Below are positions 16,504 to 24,572 of a stretch of DNA of 64,000 nucleotides, in pieces. The notes beneath the pieces are model-generated. The model ran no database searches. It saw only the letters and a program-made list of their open reading frames with translations, and was not told the DNA's origin. The stretch covers positions 62,001 through 126,000 of the forward strand of contig QCIF01000004.1 of NCBI GenBank assembly GCA_003216835.1, in the 5' to 3' direction. Positions within the stretch are counted from its first letter, which is position 1. Every line of letters starts with the position of its first letter. The translations under genes were made by a program, and so were the position numbers. The DNA comes from Prochlorococcus sp. AG-402-K10 (GTDB lineage Bacteria > Cyanobacteriota > Cyanobacteriia > PCC-6307 > Cyanobiaceae).

Positions 16504-16710
16504 CTGATTCTTTCCAGCTAGAGATTGACTTAATAATTTTTCTATCTAATGAAAAGTTAGTATTCATTATTTAAGAATGTATATAAAGTATTTATAATAA
16601 TTTTTTTAAACTCTTTTCAAACTTTTTTATTGATTGACAGTCAATCTAAAATAAAAACATATAAGCTTCTTTTTTAAGGAACTGAATTTGTACAAAATTA
16701 TTAGAAAAAA

Positions 16711-17349
16711 ATGTGTGGCAGATTCGAATTAAAAACTAAGTTTAATGATTTGCCAAAGATTTTAAAACAAGATTACCCAATTGGACTTGATACTAAATAC
16801 GAGTCTCAGAGTTTGATTAGACCTACTAATCCAGTTCTGGTAATGAAAAATGAAGGGAAGATGAAAACAACCTTTATGACATGGGGGTTTATTTCACCTT
16901 GGGCTAAAGACCCATTTGATAAAGGGAGAGCAAGACCATTTAATGCAAGGTCAGAAACTGTTGAGGAAAAAAAATTATTTAGTGGAAGCTGGAAACACAA
17001 AAGGTGCTTAATACCCGCAAGTGGTTTTTTTGAAAAAAAATATCTTATCCGAAAAGAGAATTATGAAACTTTTTGGTTAGGAGGGATTTGGAGCAAATGG
17101 ACTTCACCTGATGGAGCAGAATTAGAGAGTTGCTGTGTTTTAACAACCGATCCTAATAGTCTCGTTAAACCTTTACATCACCGTATGCCTGTTGTTGTAC
17201 CTGATGGATATGAGGAGCAATGGACTGAACAGGTTAAAGATTCTAATGAATTAAGAGCTTTAAAGCCAATCATGATGGGTTGGTCACCTGATGGATGGTT
17301 ATCAGAAGAAATTAATAAAAAACAAAATGATCAAATGAGTTTATTTTAG
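16711..17349 (+). CDS. SRAP-domain protein (YedK/HMCES family)
   Basis: This family forms a covalent DNA-protein crosslink with abasic sites in single-stranded DNA and so protects them. The catalytic Cys2 is present (MCGRFEL), as are the Asn in RPTNPVLV, the Glu in ASGFFEKK and the His in LHHRMPVVV. The length (212 residues) is normal for a bacterial SRAP protein. The ATG start is fixed by the need for Cys at position 2. A TTGATTGACAGTCAATCTAA element lies about 80 bases upstream. It is not part of an operon. Confidence 0.92.
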   Translation: MCGRFELKTKFNDLPKILKQDYPIGLDTKYESQSLIRPTNPVLVMKNEGKMKTTFMTWGFISPWAKDPFDKGRARPFNARSETVEEKKLFSGSWKHKRCLIPASGFFEKKYLIRKENYETFWLGGIWSKWTSPDGAELESCCVLTTDPNSLVKPLHHRMPVVVPDGYEEQWTEQVKDSNELRALKPIMMGWSPDGWLSEEINKKQNDQMSLF

Positions 17350-17779
17350 ATAGTAATTAATTTTCTTTAAAAGTTCTTAGTTGGACTTTATACGCGTAAA
17401 ATTTAAGTGAGATAAAACCCAAGATACTCATCTTTGTCCTAAAAAGTAAATTTGATGAATAATAAATTTATATATATAAAATTATTCACACGTTATTAAA
17501 AAAATATAATTTTATCCACTTCGATTGATGATAATGAATAAGGGTTGTAGATTATCAAGAATAATCGGGATTAATTTTATAAAGGATCTAAAAGATTCGT
17601 GATATTTTAGTCAAACTTTTTGTAATTACACTCAATATAAAATAGCAAAAAAATAATAGGCTTTTTGTGATGATTGCTATAACTTTAATTGTTTTTGGTT
17701 TATTAGTTTATTAGATTTATTTGATTATTAATAAAGATGGCATTTCATCTTAAAGTGACTAAATTAATTAACTAATTGA
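17350..17779. other. gene-free interval with possible very old EVE-promoter scar
   Basis: No gene is supported in these 430 bases. The sequence TTTGATGAATAATAAATTTATA near 17451 closely resembles the TTTGATGGATAATAAATTTATA block found at the left of the island scars, so it could be an even older, degraded insertion boundary. The downstream recombination core is not recognisable. Confidence 0.3.
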
Positions 17780-17962
17780 TTAGTCGCAATAGATTAAACA
17801 ATTTTGAGTAGTTGGTTTTTGCCTACATTCTTTATCCCAGAAATTTTGAACCTCAGGAGTACATTTCTCAAGTTCTTTTGGAGTTTCATTAAGATTTAAC
17901 CCTGCATAGTTAAATGCAGTTAAGTATCTTGGAAGGATATTGAATTGATTAAATAGTTTCAT
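17780..17962 (-). CDS. small cysteine protein, 60 aa (C-x3-P-x4-C family)
   Basis: This is a third member of the mini-protein family also seen at 1739 and 25735; its C-terminus FWDKECRQKPTTQNCLIYCD has the full signature. The N-terminal half (LFNQFNILPRYLTAFNY) differs from the other two, so only the C-terminal cysteine module is conserved. A ribosome site GGAGG lies just upstream of the ATG. The function is unknown. Confidence 0.7.
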   Translation of the reverse strand: MKLFNQFNILPRYLTAFNYAGLNLNETPKELEKCTPEVQNFWDKECRQKPTTQNCLIYCD

Positions 17963-18356
17963 AAGACCTCCTAGATCTATACTTCTATTATCCTGCCATT
18001 ACCTTAAATTACTAGAGTATTATTACCTGAATAGAAGTGCTTTGTGGATTTGATCACTATCTTTGTTATGCAATTCTATTAGAAATAATTTAGGAGTCAG
18101 AAGTAACTTTTTGAATTTGTTGATAGCAATTTGCATAAAACTAAAATAGGTCATAAATAAGTGATTTTTATATCGACTTAATTTGTTTACTATCTAATTG
18201 CCCTAGATAATTATGCATTCCTCAACAAGACTTTGAATTTATATTTATCATTAATTAATGTTGGAAGAGGATTTTTTTGAAGCCTCTACAACTTTTAAAT
18301 TATAGAAATTAATTAATTGTCTATTGCAAAAAACAATTTGATTGTTAATTTGGCAC
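17963..18356. other. intergenic, nothing recognised
   Basis: These ~390 AT-rich bases lie between divergent small genes. No convincing repeat, hairpin or ORF was seen. Confidence 0.35.
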
Positions 18357-18596
18357 ATGAAGAAATTTATTAAATTGCTTAAAATGATTTATTTAGATCA
18401 TTTTAATTCGATTGAAGACAAAGAACTCAAATCAATAGATGAGTTAAAGGCTTTAAGTATACGTAAACAAAGAATTGAAAATGATAAAAAATTCAGGAAA
18501 TATATCTTGGATATAAATCAAAGATATAGGGTAATGACAGACAAAAAGAGTAAGCATTCATTTAAGAAAATTAACCCTTTTAGAAGAGCTGCTTAA
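18357..18596 (+). CDS. small basic protein, 79 aa (INQRY family)
   Basis: The C-terminal half, from IRKQRIENDKKFRKYILDIN through QRYRVMTDKK and ending RRAA, matches the paralogue at 26311-26517 (IEKEKEFRAYVSAINQRYDK). The shared pattern is K-x-FR-x-Y-x3-INQRY-x2-MT-x2-K. The protein is helical, basic and soluble. The start at ATG 18357 is chosen over the TTG at 18342 because MKKFIKLLK is the natural beginning. The function is unknown. Confidence 0.65.
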   Translation: MKKFIKLLKMIYLDHFNSIEDKELKSIDELKALSIRKQRIENDKKFRKYILDINQRYRVMTDKKSKHSFKKINPFRRAA

Positions 18597-18783
18597 ATTT
18601 AGAAAGAAATTTAGGAGTTAAAAAATAAGTAAGCACTTGAAATCTTTGAAGAGTACTTTCTAAACAGATACTTGGAGGTGTAGATAAGTATGATACTCAG
18701 ATTGAAGAACCTAGCAAAAGAAGAGTCCCTCTAGATTAAACGGAATAAAGCATAGCAATTATTTTCAAGGACAAATAAACCTG

Positions 18784-18831
18784 TTGACTCTTACCCTTTT
18801 CAGTTGCTATAAATAATAGTACACTTGTACT
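18784..18831 (+). promoter_or_regulatory. promoter with LexA-like operator
   Basis: TTGACT (18784-18789) and TATAAA (18808-18813) are spaced by 18 bases, a good sigma-70-type promoter. Directly downstream is the perfect palindrome AGTACACTTGTACT (18818-18831). It matches the cyanobacterial LexA box as I recall it (AGTACWNWTGTWCT). It lies 10 bases before the ATG of the next gene, where a repressor would block initiation. Confidence 0.6.
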
Positions 18832-18841
18832 ATATAAAATT

Positions 18842-19069
18842 ATGGAGGACTGGCAGGAATGGGATTATTTAGAGGAAGAGACATTAACAAGAAAACGAAC
18901 AAAGATTTGTATTACTTGCAATCACTTCAGGTACAGCACGACAAACTCTTGTGCAACCATCCTTACTTGTCCGTTTCATCAAAAGCTTATTCCTCAAGGA
19001 GATCATCTCATTAAGGGATGTAGATACTGGAGAAATAACAGCAGAATATTCGCTCCAGAAGTAGCTTAA
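18842..19069 (+). CDS. cysteine-rich small protein, candidate SOS gene
   Basis: This 75-residue protein has the motifs CITCNHF, SCATILTCPFHQKLIPQGD and GCRYW, giving five or six cysteines plus histidines in zinc-ribbon-like spacing. I believe similar small proteins occur in other marine picocyanobacteria but cannot name the family. The promoter carries a LexA-like palindrome, so expression is probably induced by DNA damage (inference). Confidence 0.65.
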   Translation: MEDWQEWDYLEEETLTRKRTKICITCNHFRYSTTNSCATILTCPFHQKLIPQGDHLIKGCRYWRNNSRIFAPEVA

Positions 19070-19181
19070 AAAGATGATACTATCCTTAAACAAGTTCCTA
19101 TCTGGGGAGCTCTCGCAATAACTTAAGAAAAGAAAATTAATGTAGATTTTCAAATTAATAGTTTTTACTGTCATAAAAAAA

Positions 19182-19203
19182 AGAGGGATAAACCCTCTTT
19201 CAG
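19182..19203. terminator. bidirectional hairpin terminator
   Basis: AGAGGG-ATAA-ACCCTCT is followed by TTTC on the forward strand and preceded by a run of A (T run on the reverse strand). It lies between the convergent genes ending at 19069 and 19220. The same stem is part of the dispersed island repeat. Confidence 0.65.
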
Positions 19204-19219
19204 ATAAGAAAATCAAAAT

Positions 19220-19450
19220 CTAAACTTTTTTCTTAGAAGGTTCAATAGCTTTTAGTTCAGTTTTTAACTCTTTTTCTCTGTCATCAAGATGTTTGACTTG
19301 AGCTTTGTATGCTTCTTCAAGTCTTTTCTTTTGATGACGAATTTCTTCAAGTTCATCTTGATTTTTTGTTCTTTGTAACTCCTTCATCTCACTATCAGAG
19401 ATTACATATACTGGTCTATATACAGGAGTATCAAAGAATAGATCAAACAT
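19220..19450 (-). CDS. small coiled-coil protein, 76 aa
   Basis: A short hydrophobic N-terminus (MFDLFFDTPVYRPVYVIS) is followed by a long charged heptad-like helix (ELEEIRHQKKRLEEAYKAQV and DDREKELKTELKAIE). The start at 19450 is preferred over 19459 as it begins directly at MFDLFFD. The protein is probably an oligomeric coiled coil. The family is not recognised with certainty. AAAACCGAA repeats lie in its upstream region. Confidence 0.6.
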   Translation of the reverse strand: MFDLFFDTPVYRPVYVISDSEMKELQRTKNQDELEEIRHQKKRLEEAYKAQVKHLDDREKELKTELKAIEPSKKKV

Positions 19451-19519
19451 TGAATACATTGTTTACCTCTGAATTAGTACATATCTATCTTTATATGATT
19501 AAGCAATGTTTGTAATGTT

Positions 19520-19596
19520 AAAAACCGAATGATTATATAGGGCAAATACACCGAACTTCGGTTTACACGTCAAAACCGAATCGTAAAAACCGAAAA
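19520..19596. repeat. AAAACCGAA repeat cluster, possible operator
   Basis: AAAACCGAAT occurs at 19521 and 19572 and AAAACCGAAA at 19586. A CCGAACTTCGG palindrome lies between them (19551-19561). Spacing is 51 and 14 bases. It lies ~70-145 bases upstream of the reverse-strand coiled-coil gene, so it could be a regulator-binding region. Confidence 0.4.
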
Positions 19597-19763
19597 TTCA
19601 TTTTAATAAAATATAGTTTTACTCCTAACTCTCCTATTAAAACTATTGGAACAATTTTGCTGAAACTTGGCATTATTCCAAAAATAAAGACTAGGTACTT
19701 TACCTTACATTTGACTTTATTAGGAAATATTTGCTAAAGAAAGAGAAATTTAAAGGTGTAATT

Positions 19764-19931
19764 ATGAAAAAAAATATTTATTCAAACATTAAAGATACAG
19801 AAGCTTTGGAAAGTTTTTTTGAATGCATAACTTCTTGCAGTATTGATAGTGAGGGTTTGGATTGCACAAACACTTGTTATACAAAATATCTTGAACCAGC
19901 AAATGTTAATTATCCTTTGAAATTTTTATAA
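19764..19931 (+). CDS. twin-cysteine mini-protein, 55 aa
   Basis: The start at 19764 (MKKNIYSNIKD) follows an AAAGGTG ribosome site; the track start at 19731 is upstream and unsupported. The motif FFECITSCSIDSEGLDCTNT plus CYTKYLEP gives a C-x3-C ... C-x3-C pattern. The same pattern is seen at 23632-23817 (YDCIRSC ... CVVKCTRPL). The protein is soluble with no signal peptide. The cysteine pairs suggest a disulfide hairpin or metal site. The function is unknown. Confidence 0.68.
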   Translation: MKKNIYSNIKDTEALESFFECITSCSIDSEGLDCTNTCYTKYLEPANVNYPLKFL

Positions 19932-20040
19932 GACAATAAATTAAACGCTAACTATTTCAATAAATATATAACCTCTAAAATAAGTAAGAAAATATTCCTA
20001 ACTTCAAAGTTAATTAATTATAGCTTTGAAGAAGACTATC

Positions 20041-20658
20041 CTAAATATATACATCACTAATCACTCGAGCGCCTTTTTCACGGATAAGTTTTTCTGAAGG
20101 GAAATTACTATTAGAACAACAACATTGTCCTTTTTCTGAATTATTAATCCAATTAATTATTCCTGTTCTTATCGGAGAAGGACACATTTCACTCTCCTTA
20201 AGAGAATTCATTTCATCAGGATTAAGTGCGTCTCCATGATCTATAAAAAGAATCTCTTTTAATCTAAGTGAACATCTTTCATTCCATTTATCAAAGCAAT
20301 TCAAATGACTCAAAAGGTCATGCCAAGCATCTGTTGGGGAATTATATTTTTTTCTCTTGACTTCTTTTTTGAAAATAGCTTTAACAAAATCGTTGAAATT
20401 CTCTGCTTCTTCAGGGGTGAAATATGAGATCTTTTTATTTTTCTTTATATCTAACAGCATATTTTCTTCTATAAATTTCAGTCTCTTTTCATGATTACGT
20501 AATCTTATTTCTACATCAACTGAGACATCATGATCTAGATGATTTCTAAAAAAATCATTTACATAATCAACTAAAGTTTTCCCTGATTTTCTTGCACTTG
20601 CTTTTATTTCTTTTAAAAGATTGGGATCAATATTAACATTAAGTTGAGTCCTTTTCAT
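20041..20658 (-). CDS. RHH-domain DNA-binding protein, 205 aa
   Basis: Residues 1-45 (RTQLNVNIDPNLLKEIKASA onward to TLVDYVNDFFRNHL) form a ribbon-helix-helix domain of the Arc/CopG type, which binds operators as a dimer. The remaining ~160 residues are helical and polar, with a cysteine-rich KGQCCCSNSN segment near the C-terminus. This large C-terminal extension is unusual for an RHH repressor and is not recognised. There is no operon partner. Confidence 0.7.
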   Translation of the reverse strand: MKRTQLNVNIDPNLLKEIKASARKSGKTLVDYVNDFFRNHLDHDVSVDVEIRLRNHEKRLKFIEENMLLDIKKNKKISYFTPEEAENFNDFVKAIFKKEVKRKKYNSPTDAWHDLLSHLNCFDKWNERCSLRLKEILFIDHGDALNPDEMNSLKESEMCPSPIRTGIINWINNSEKGQCCCSNSNFPSEKLIREKGARVISDVYI

Positions 20659-20793
20659 CTGAAAATCAACTAATAAATTAAAAGCTAATCATTTATATAA
20701 TAACCCAATTATTTATTCTTAAGGAATGTCAAAATAGAATCATTTTATACACTTCCAAACTTTCCAAAATATCCTGAATAGATTTTCATCTAA

Positions 20794-21936
20794 TTAGAAT
20801 TTAAAACTAGTTTTCACTAAAGCTCCTGTTACATCATCAGCTCCATCTTTCTGAACTGAAAAAATTGAGGGTGTAATTGAAATACTGTCGTTAACTTGTA
20901 CCTGATAAAAAGCCTCCCACGCTAAAGGATTATCATAACCAGTGTCATCCCTATGGGTTTCCGCTGTTCCAATAGCGAATCCTAAGTTACTTCCTTCCTT
21001 AAATGCATTTTCCCAGTGCATTGCAATTGTCCATGTATTTCCATCTTCAATATTTGAATTATCGTCAACCTTGTCAGGATTCTTCCATCCAAAACCAGCA
21101 CTTATTGTAGAAGGGAAAACATCAGACTGATTCAAGAAATTATAAGTACCATTTATTCCATACGATGAATAATCATTAGCATCAGCACTATTATCTGTAT
21201 TTCCACCATCAGAATTTGTATAAGCAAAGGCTAGAGAATATGAATCATCTACCCATGCAATCTGCGAAGTAATAATGTCACTTCCTTCCTTCGTTAAAAG
21301 ACCTTTAGTAGTAGAGGCGTCTTCTGAAACCAGAACAGTGCTTGCAATGAATTTATCTTTAGAATAAGTAACTCCTGCTCCTGCTCCCATTTTTTTTGAA
21401 TAGGTGTCATTAGCACCAGTTTGATTTAAAAGAAATAAAATGCCATCATCATCTGGATAAGAAGTAGGCTTAACGCCAAGTAAATCATCTTGACGAAGTT
21501 TAGGACCCAAAGTAACTGTGAAATTATCACTTACAGGAAACTTATAAAACAACTTGTGAACTTCGAGATTATCACTACTATTAAATGCTGTATCTAGCCT
21601 AGAAGCTCCCATCATTCCAAAGGGGTCCATCCCATTAAAATTACCAGAACGAATAGCGGTCATCAACATATCTTCACCTGTAAAGCTAGTCATTCCCATT
21701 AACTTTAAGTCGTAATTAAAAGTCACTGCTTCTTTTCCTGTTACACCATCAACCCCTCCTAAGACAAAGGTACTCTTCCCCATAAACATTGTTGATGGGA
21801 ACGAGTCAGTCATATTCATATGAGAATCATTATGCATAAGATGATCATGATGATTCCTCCCTCCAGCATGAACAGAAAGAGGGATAATAGCTCCAACTAA
21901 TGTGGGCACAAATAATTTCTGAGTGGCAAGCTTCAT
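20794..21936 (-). CDS. outer-membrane porin with His/Met-rich N-terminus
   Basis: This 380-residue protein has a signal peptide, then GGRNHHDHLMHNDSHMNMTD (rich in His and Met), then alternating beta strands with Gly/Asn/Asp loops, ending in LVKTSFKF with the C-terminal Phe typical of outer-membrane barrels. It resembles cyanobacterial OprB/Som-type porins but lacks the N-terminal SLH domain usual in that group. The metal-binding-like N-terminus suggests interaction with metal ions (inference). It has its own upstream promoter region. Confidence 0.78.
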   Translation of the reverse strand: MKLATQKLFVPTLVGAIIPLSVHAGGRNHHDHLMHNDSHMNMTDSFPSTMFMGKSTFVLGGVDGVTGKEAVTFNYDLKLMGMTSFTGEDMLMTAIRSGNFNGMDPFGMMGASRLDTAFNSSDNLEVHKLFYKFPVSDNFTVTLGPKLRQDDLLGVKPTSYPDDDGILFLLNQTGANDTYSKKMGAGAGVTYSKDKFIASTVLVSEDASTTKGLLTKEGSDIITSQIAWVDDSYSLAFAYTNSDGGNTDNSADANDYSSYGINGTYNFLNQSDVFPSTISAGFGWKNPDKVDDNSNIEDGNTWTIAMHWENAFKEGSNLGFAIGTAETHRDDTGYDNPLAWEAFYQVQVNDSISITPSIFSVQKDGADDVTGALVKTSFKF

Positions 21937-22010
21937 TAAAATAAATTCCTAGGTTATCTAGATTTTCTAGTAATTTAATACTAATATCAATCTAGATATC
22001 GGCAACTCTA

Positions 22011-22220
22011 TTGAATAAAACTTTTAGATTATCTCCATTATTCCTAATAACTCTTATATTTGGAGTTGGCTGCACTTCAAAGGTTGAAGAGAAAAGAATG
22101 CCCGCTCTTTTTGAAACCAGAAGAGAAGCTGAAAAAGCTGCCAAAAGTTTCAATTGCACTGGAGCACATAAAATGGGTAATAAGTGGATGCCTTGTGCAA
22201 CACATGGGCTAGCAAAATAA
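22011..22220 (+). CDS. DUF3721 lipoprotein, 69 aa
   Basis: The start is TTG (22011). A signal peptide ends at the lipobox-like GVGC; then come TSKVEEKRMPALFETRREAE and AKSFNCTGAHKMGNKWMPCA. This is a close paralogue of 5985-6245, lacking its His-rich tail. It lies directly beside the first EVE scar, so it may mark the outer edge of the island or be the oldest cargo. Confidence 0.75.
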   Translation: MNKTFRLSPLFLITLIFGVGCTSKVEEKRMPALFETRREAEKAAKSFNCTGAHKMGNKWMPCATHGLAK

Positions 22221-22440
22221 GCCTATACCAAAAATTACTTTCCTAAGTAAGAACTTTGATGGATAATAAATTTATAACCAAAACGCTTGAATAACACCTT
22301 ATGGGAAACTAAAAATTCGCCCGAATTCTTTGATATGACTGTATAAAATTTCTTGCTAATGGAACATGAGTATTAATGTATTGAAAGGAGTCTCGAGAAT
22401 CTTTGAAAAAATGTTCACGATTTTTACAGCTAAAATTAAT
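22221..22440. repeat. EVE-gene insertion scar S1 (class B)
   Basis: A ~200-base block matches the other scars: CTTTGATGGATAATAAATTT, then TTTGATATGACTG, then TGCTAATGGAACATGAGTAT and AAAAATGTTCACGATTTTT. The ATGACTG and the following codons correspond to a decayed 5' end of the EVE gene (compare MTDxNYWLMKSE at 51614), now with an internal stop. One copy of the class B 11-mer AAATGTTCACG remains. It is interpreted as the left boundary of an old integrated element. Confidence 0.7.
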
Positions 22441-22458
22441 TGAAAAGATTTGAGAATA

Positions 22459-22851
22459 ATGGCAATAATTAGCCTACTAATTTCTTTAATAAGTATTCCA
22501 TTTTCAGCTTATGGAGCTTTACCAACCACAATCATCCAAAGTTGCTATGACGGCGATACCTGTACAGCAATTGATGGAGAAAAAATAAGACTTGCTTGTA
22601 TAGATACTCCAGAATTAAAAGGTAGGAAAGCTGATCCTATTGCAGCTAAAAAAGCTAGAGATTTTCTAAATGATTTATTAGTTAATGAAGAAGTTTATAT
22701 TAAAAGAATTACTCATGACAGATATAGGAGAACAGTTGCTGAATTATATAAAAATGGTATTAATGTTCAAGAACTAATTGTTCAAAAAGGATATGGAAAG
22801 ATATATAAAAGATATGCATATCAATGTGAATGGACTAGATCATTAAATTAA
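22459..22851 (+). CDS. secreted thermonuclease-family (SNase-like) protein
   Basis: This protein hydrolyses DNA/RNA phosphodiester bonds if it behaves like staphylococcal nuclease. A signal peptide ends near SAYGA, followed by QSCYDGDTCTAIDGEKIRLA, CIDTPE and HDRYRRTVAEL, which supply the catalytic Arg, Asp/Glu and Arg positions. The length of ~110 mature residues is compact. Four or five cysteines suggest disulfides in the periplasm. The ATG at 22459 gives the best signal peptide. A decayed fragment of the same gene lies at 31150-31317. This is the first gene after scar S1. Confidence 0.82.
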   Translation: MAIISLLISLISIPFSAYGALPTTIIQSCYDGDTCTAIDGEKIRLACIDTPELKGRKADPIAAKKARDFLNDLLVNEEVYIKRITHDRYRRTVAELYKNGINVQELIVQKGYGKIYKRYAYQCEWTRSLN

Positions 22852-22880
22852 TGGCTTAATTAATCAATGATGCTTTAATC

Positions 22881-23063
22881 ATGGAATTATTTTTCGCATT
22901 AGGATTACCCATAGTCTTATTAATTGGATTAACCCTGCTTTTTATGTCAGATGGTATTCCAACTTGGGTTCAACAATTCAATAGAAACAGTTCAACTCTT
23001 TGGAACTTTGGTATTGTCGCAATGGGAACTATGACAGTAATAATTTACTTAGCTAAAAGATGA
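22881..23063 (+). CDS. two-helix membrane protein, 60 aa
   Basis: Two hydrophobic helices (FFALGLPIVLLIGLTLLFM and TLWNFGIVAMGTMTVIIYLA) are joined by a polar loop SDGIPTWVQQFNRNSS. It starts 29 bases after the nuclease gene and may share its transcript. The family is unknown. Confidence 0.6.
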   Translation: MELFFALGLPIVLLIGLTLLFMSDGIPTWVQQFNRNSSTLWNFGIVAMGTMTVIIYLAKR

Positions 23064-23323
23064 TGAAAGCTACACTATTTCACTAACTCGCATTGACAGC
23101 CGCTCTACAGGATAAACTCCATTTTATTATTAATGAAATTACAGTTCGCAAAAAAAAGAAGAATTAGAAAAAATTATATTTTAATTAGAAAAATGAGATA
23201 ATAACCCCTAGAGTTTCTAGAAATTTAATAAATAAATTTTATTCGTTATCTTATAAAAACTTTACATTATTTTTGTGAATTTTAAATAAATATGCTATTA
23301 AATTAGCCCTGACCTTAAAAGTC

Positions 23324-23515
23324 ATGAGAAAAAAATCAACAACCTCATCTCAACCTAAAACTACTCTTAAGTGGAACATGAATGGAGAGCTATCTTCTAT
23401 TGATATGGCAAGAATAATTGATGTTCTCTCAGTCAAAGAATTAAGCGAGTGTGAGCTTGCATGTAATAGAGTTAATAGAGATAAAAAAAATTTAAATCTT
23501 TCTATGTGGTGGTAA
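23324..23515 (+). CDS. small protein, 63 aa, unknown
   Basis: The N-terminus is polar and basic (RKKSTTSSQPKTTLKWNM); the middle, SSIDMARIIDVLSVKELSEC, is helical, and the end is LACNRVNRDKKNLNLSMWW. Two cysteines occur in the C-x3-C form (CELAC), as in the twin-cysteine family members nearby, but there is only one pair. The function is unknown. Confidence 0.55.
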   Translation: MRKKSTTSSQPKTTLKWNMNGELSSIDMARIIDVLSVKELSECELACNRVNRDKKNLNLSMWW

Positions 23516-23631
23516 AATATGCAGCCTTAACATATACCAAAATATTATTTCATAGTATTTAAATAGAGTATTTGTGCTCTATGCAAAGCATTTGATCTCT
23601 CATAAATTAATCTCACTCTTAAGTGATCGAC

Positions 23632-23817
23632 ATGACAACATTTAGAGATAAACATTTTAAGAATACACTAGATCCAAAAGCTGCTTATTATGATTGCATT
23701 AGAAGCTGTGAATTAAAAACTTCTACTGAACAAGGTGTAGAAAATTGTGTTGTTAAATGCACAAGACCGTTGGCAGTATCAGAGGGATATAGATATCTAA
23801 AAGCAGGATTGGTTTAG
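23632..23817 (+). CDS. twin-cysteine mini-protein, 61 aa
   Basis: The start at ATG 23632 (MTTFRDKHFKN) is preferred to the upstream GTG. The motif YYDCIRSCELKT then ENCVVKCTRPLAV has the C-x3-C ... C-x3-C pattern shared with 19764-19931. The C-terminus YRYLKAGLV parallels that paralogue's YPLKFL ending. The protein is soluble and its function is unknown. It lies just before scar S2. Confidence 0.66.
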   Translation: MTTFRDKHFKNTLDPKAAYYDCIRSCELKTSTEQGVENCVVKCTRPLAVSEGYRYLKAGLV

Positions 23818-23831
23818 CCAATTATGAATGA

Positions 23832-23935
23832 GATTGAACTGAGTGGCTAATGAAAAGTGAGCATTTAGTAATTGCAAGGAATCTCGAAAATCATTGGAAA
23901 ATGTTCACGATAAGTTCACCATCTTTAAAGATGGA
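23832..23935. repeat. EVE-gene insertion scar S2 (class B)
   Basis: The recombination core GGCTAATGAAAAGTGAGC is intact at 23844-23861, followed by the class B flank (ATTTAGTAATTGCAAGGAAT, then AAAATGTTCACG with a degenerate second copy ATAAGTTCACC). The upstream EVE promoter block is missing here, so only the core and the element side survive. Confidence 0.72.
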
Positions 23936-23971
23936 ATAAAAAAAGCTTGCCTATATCCCTATCAGCAAGCT
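23936..23971 (-). terminator. terminator of the reverse-strand hli operon
   Basis: Read on the reverse strand, AGCTTGC and GCAAGCT pair around a 14-base loop and are followed by a run of T (AAAAAAA on the forward strand). It lies 25 bases after the stop of the last gene of the six-gene hli operon. Confidence 0.7.
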
Positions 23972-23995
23972 CATGACGATTTTATGTGTAAGAAT

Positions 23996-24175
23996 TTATG
24001 CCGGCAATCTACAATCAATCTCAACTATTCCTTCATCCATTAAGCGACCAATTTTTATAACTAGTGCCATATCTAATCTTGAAAATTCTGATTGATGGTT
24101 AGTAATCCAATCCAATTCAGATAAAGTTATTACTCCTGAAGTATTAACTTTGAGAAAAAGAAGTCCTAAATTCAT
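23996..24175 (-). CDS. small protein, 59 aa, last gene of hli operon
   Basis: The protein reads MNLGLLFLKVNTSGVITLSE, then LDWITNHQSEFSRLDMALVI and KIGRLMDEGIVEIDCRLPA. It is a compact soluble alpha/beta sequence resembling a small winged-helix-like or regulatory domain, with no membrane segment. The ATG overlaps the stop of the coiled-coil gene upstream (ATGA), so it is translationally coupled. It was missed by the ORF track. The function is unknown, but I recall small genes of this kind accompanying hli genes in Prochlorococcus. Confidence 0.7.
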   Translation of the reverse strand: MNLGLLFLKVNTSGVITLSELDWITNHQSEFSRLDMALVIKIGRLMDEGIVEIDCRLPA

Positions 24176-24411
24176 TTTTTGATCTGTAAATTTTTTAAAT
24201 CCTGCTCTATTTTTTCTAATTTTTGATTAATTTCTTTTTGCTCCCTCAACAAAGCTTTTTTCTTTGTTTGAAGTTCTTTGTTGAGGGGGGAATTAAAATA
24301 TTTTTGATAAGCAAGAAAATAAACAGCCAGTGCCACCAAAATACCTAACGCTCCTATTATTAGTAAAGGAGAAGATGGAAAATCGTAAAAAGGTATAGAC
24401 AGTAAAAGCAT
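24172..24411 (-). CDS. membrane-anchored coiled-coil protein, 79 aa
   Basis: The start at 24411 (MLLLSIPFYDF) is chosen because the ORF-track start lies inside the upstream hli gene. One helix (PLLIIGALGILVALAVYFLA) is followed by a charged coiled coil (LQTKKKALLREQKEINQKLE and onward). The ATG is one base after the stop of the hli gene, and the stop overlaps the next start. It may scaffold HLIPs at the thylakoid membrane (inference). Confidence 0.7.
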   Translation of the reverse strand: MLLLSIPFYDFPSSPLLIIGALGILVALAVYFLAYQKYFNSPLNKELQTKKKALLREQKEINQKLEKIEQDLKNLQIKK

Positions 24412-24412
24412 T

Positions 24413-24541
24413 TTAAAAAATACCTGGAATGATCCAGCCAAAAAGACCGTAGTTTACTATTAATGCGAAGAAGCCCATCATTGCCATCCTTCCATTAGTA
24501 ATTTCAGCATTTTGCCAAAAGTTAGGTTGTGATTTCTCCAT
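24413..24541 (-). CDS. hli: high-light-inducible protein, 42 aa
   Basis: The protein reads MEKSQPNFWQNAEITNGRMA and then MMGFFALIVNYGLFGWIIPGIF. The E-x-x-NGR-x-AMMGF chlorophyll-binding motif is present, but the usual GAYVTTGQ is replaced by VNYGLFGW, so it is the most divergent HLIP of the cluster. It is absent from the ORF track because of its length. It is the fourth gene of the operon. Confidence 0.88.
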   Translation of the reverse strand: MEKSQPNFWQNAEITNGRMAMMGFFALIVNYGLFGWIIPGIF

Positions 24542-24572
24542 TTTATTTGTGTTAAGTGTTTTAAGTTTTTGG

